A stretch of DNA of 58,493 bases, taken from the IMG/VR virus record IMGVR_UViG_3300044695_005296, positions 1-58,493 of that record. One strand, given 5' to 3'. Position numbers and translations under genes: made by a program. The notes under the pieces were generated by a model. It ran no database searches. It was given only the letters and a program-made list of their open reading frames with translations, and was not told where the DNA came from. Numbering within the stretch: the stretch's first letter is position 1; each line of letters opens with the position of its first letter. Origin of the DNA: a virus. Positions 58,210 through 58,493 of the stretch are shown here, piece after piece.

Positions 58210-58493
58210 ATGATCAAGGTACAGATGATCGGCCGCGTCGGCGGTGAGCCAACTACGCGACAGACCGCAAAGGGTCGCCCAGTCGCTAACTTCAACGTTG
58301 CCGTACACGGCGCGAAGAATGAGAAGGGCGAGTCGGAAGCCACGTGGTATCCGATTACCTGCTGGGATGGTCGCGCAGAGCTTGCAGAGAAGGTTGTCAA
58401 GAAGGGTGACCTTATCTGGATCGAGGGAACCCCACAGGTTTCTTCGTGGCAGGACAAGTCAGGAACCACACGGACTGACTTGAACATTCACGC
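58210..58493 (+). CDS. ssb: Single-stranded DNA-binding protein, cut at window edge
   Basis: ATG at 58210. OB-fold: MIKVQMIGRVGGEPTTRQT, RPVANFNVAVH, TWYPITCWDGRAE, KGDLIWIEGTPQ. Runs off the right edge after 94 residues, so the acidic C-terminal tail cannot be checked. Binds unwound DNA during replication. Intergenic gap of 25 bases from the resolvase. Confidence 0.9.
   Translation, partial: MIKVQMIGRVGGEPTTRQTAKGRPVANFNVAVHGAKNEKGESEATWYPITCWDGRAELAEKVVKKGDLIWIEGTPQVSSWQDKSGTTRTDLNIH

Overview
The window is one stretch of a double-stranded DNA tailed phage with HK97-type head proteins and a siphovirus-type tail (tail tube, G/GT chaperone pair, very long tape measure). Base composition looks balanced throughout, gene packing is tight (many ATGA, GTGA and TAATG overlaps), and no integrase, transposase, CRISPR array or tRNA was recognised. 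The host cannot be named. Proline-threonine-rich secreted proteins, many GTG/TTG starts and several apparently leaderless promoters with TGN-TAnnnT -10 boxes would fit an actinobacterial or Chloroflexota-like host, but this is inference. The right edge cuts through an SSB gene.

Layout. 1-5.3 kb (+): small accessory genes, including a DUF1599/Nmad1-like protein, a GT-A glycosyltransferase and a secreted subtilisin-like protease. 5.3-7.2 kb (-): large and small terminase subunits. 7.3-12.6 kb (+): collagen-like and other tail fibre or adhesin genes, a strong terminator, small membrane proteins (holin candidates), a secreted PT-rich protein and an FmdB-like zinc ribbon. 12.7-14.1 kb (-): a Lys/Ala/Pro-repeat basic protein, a holin candidate and a C39-like cysteine-peptidase endolysin candidate. 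14.1-43.6 kb (-): the tail operon, read right to left as tail terminator, tail tube, G/GT with a -1 frameshift site, a 5,426-residue tape measure, a 2,644-residue tail-tip protein and a fibre with an S74 self-cleaving chaperone. 43.7-45.0 kb (+): an inserted metallophosphoesterase. 45.0-50.1 kb (-): head-tail connectors, major capsid protein, and a prohead protease fused to a tudor-like and a scaffold region. 50.2-58.5 kb (+): portal, a second glycosyltransferase, HNH nuclease, small regulators, then a recombination and replication cassette (annealing-type protein, PD-(D/E)XK nuclease, initiator-like protein, DnaC-like loader, RusA, SSB).

The most unusual element is the tape measure gene (25366-41646, minus). 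Before its ruler region, the first ~2,500 residues carry what look like independent enzyme modules: a HicA-like domain, two PI3/4-kinase-like domains with DRHxxN and a downstream Asp, a GNAT-like domain and two HExxH zincins. A short recurring motif close to S-K/R-R-S-G lies at the borders of these modules. Because tape measure proteins leave the tail during DNA ejection, the arrangement suggests a set of effectors delivered to the host with the genome, possibly released by cleavage at the recurring motif. This is a hypothesis from sequence reading alone. Other points worth attention are the GGGAAAA slippery site, a shared set of leaderless promoters, three convergent gene pairs that overlap exactly at CTAG, and fused extra domains on the protease and the portal.
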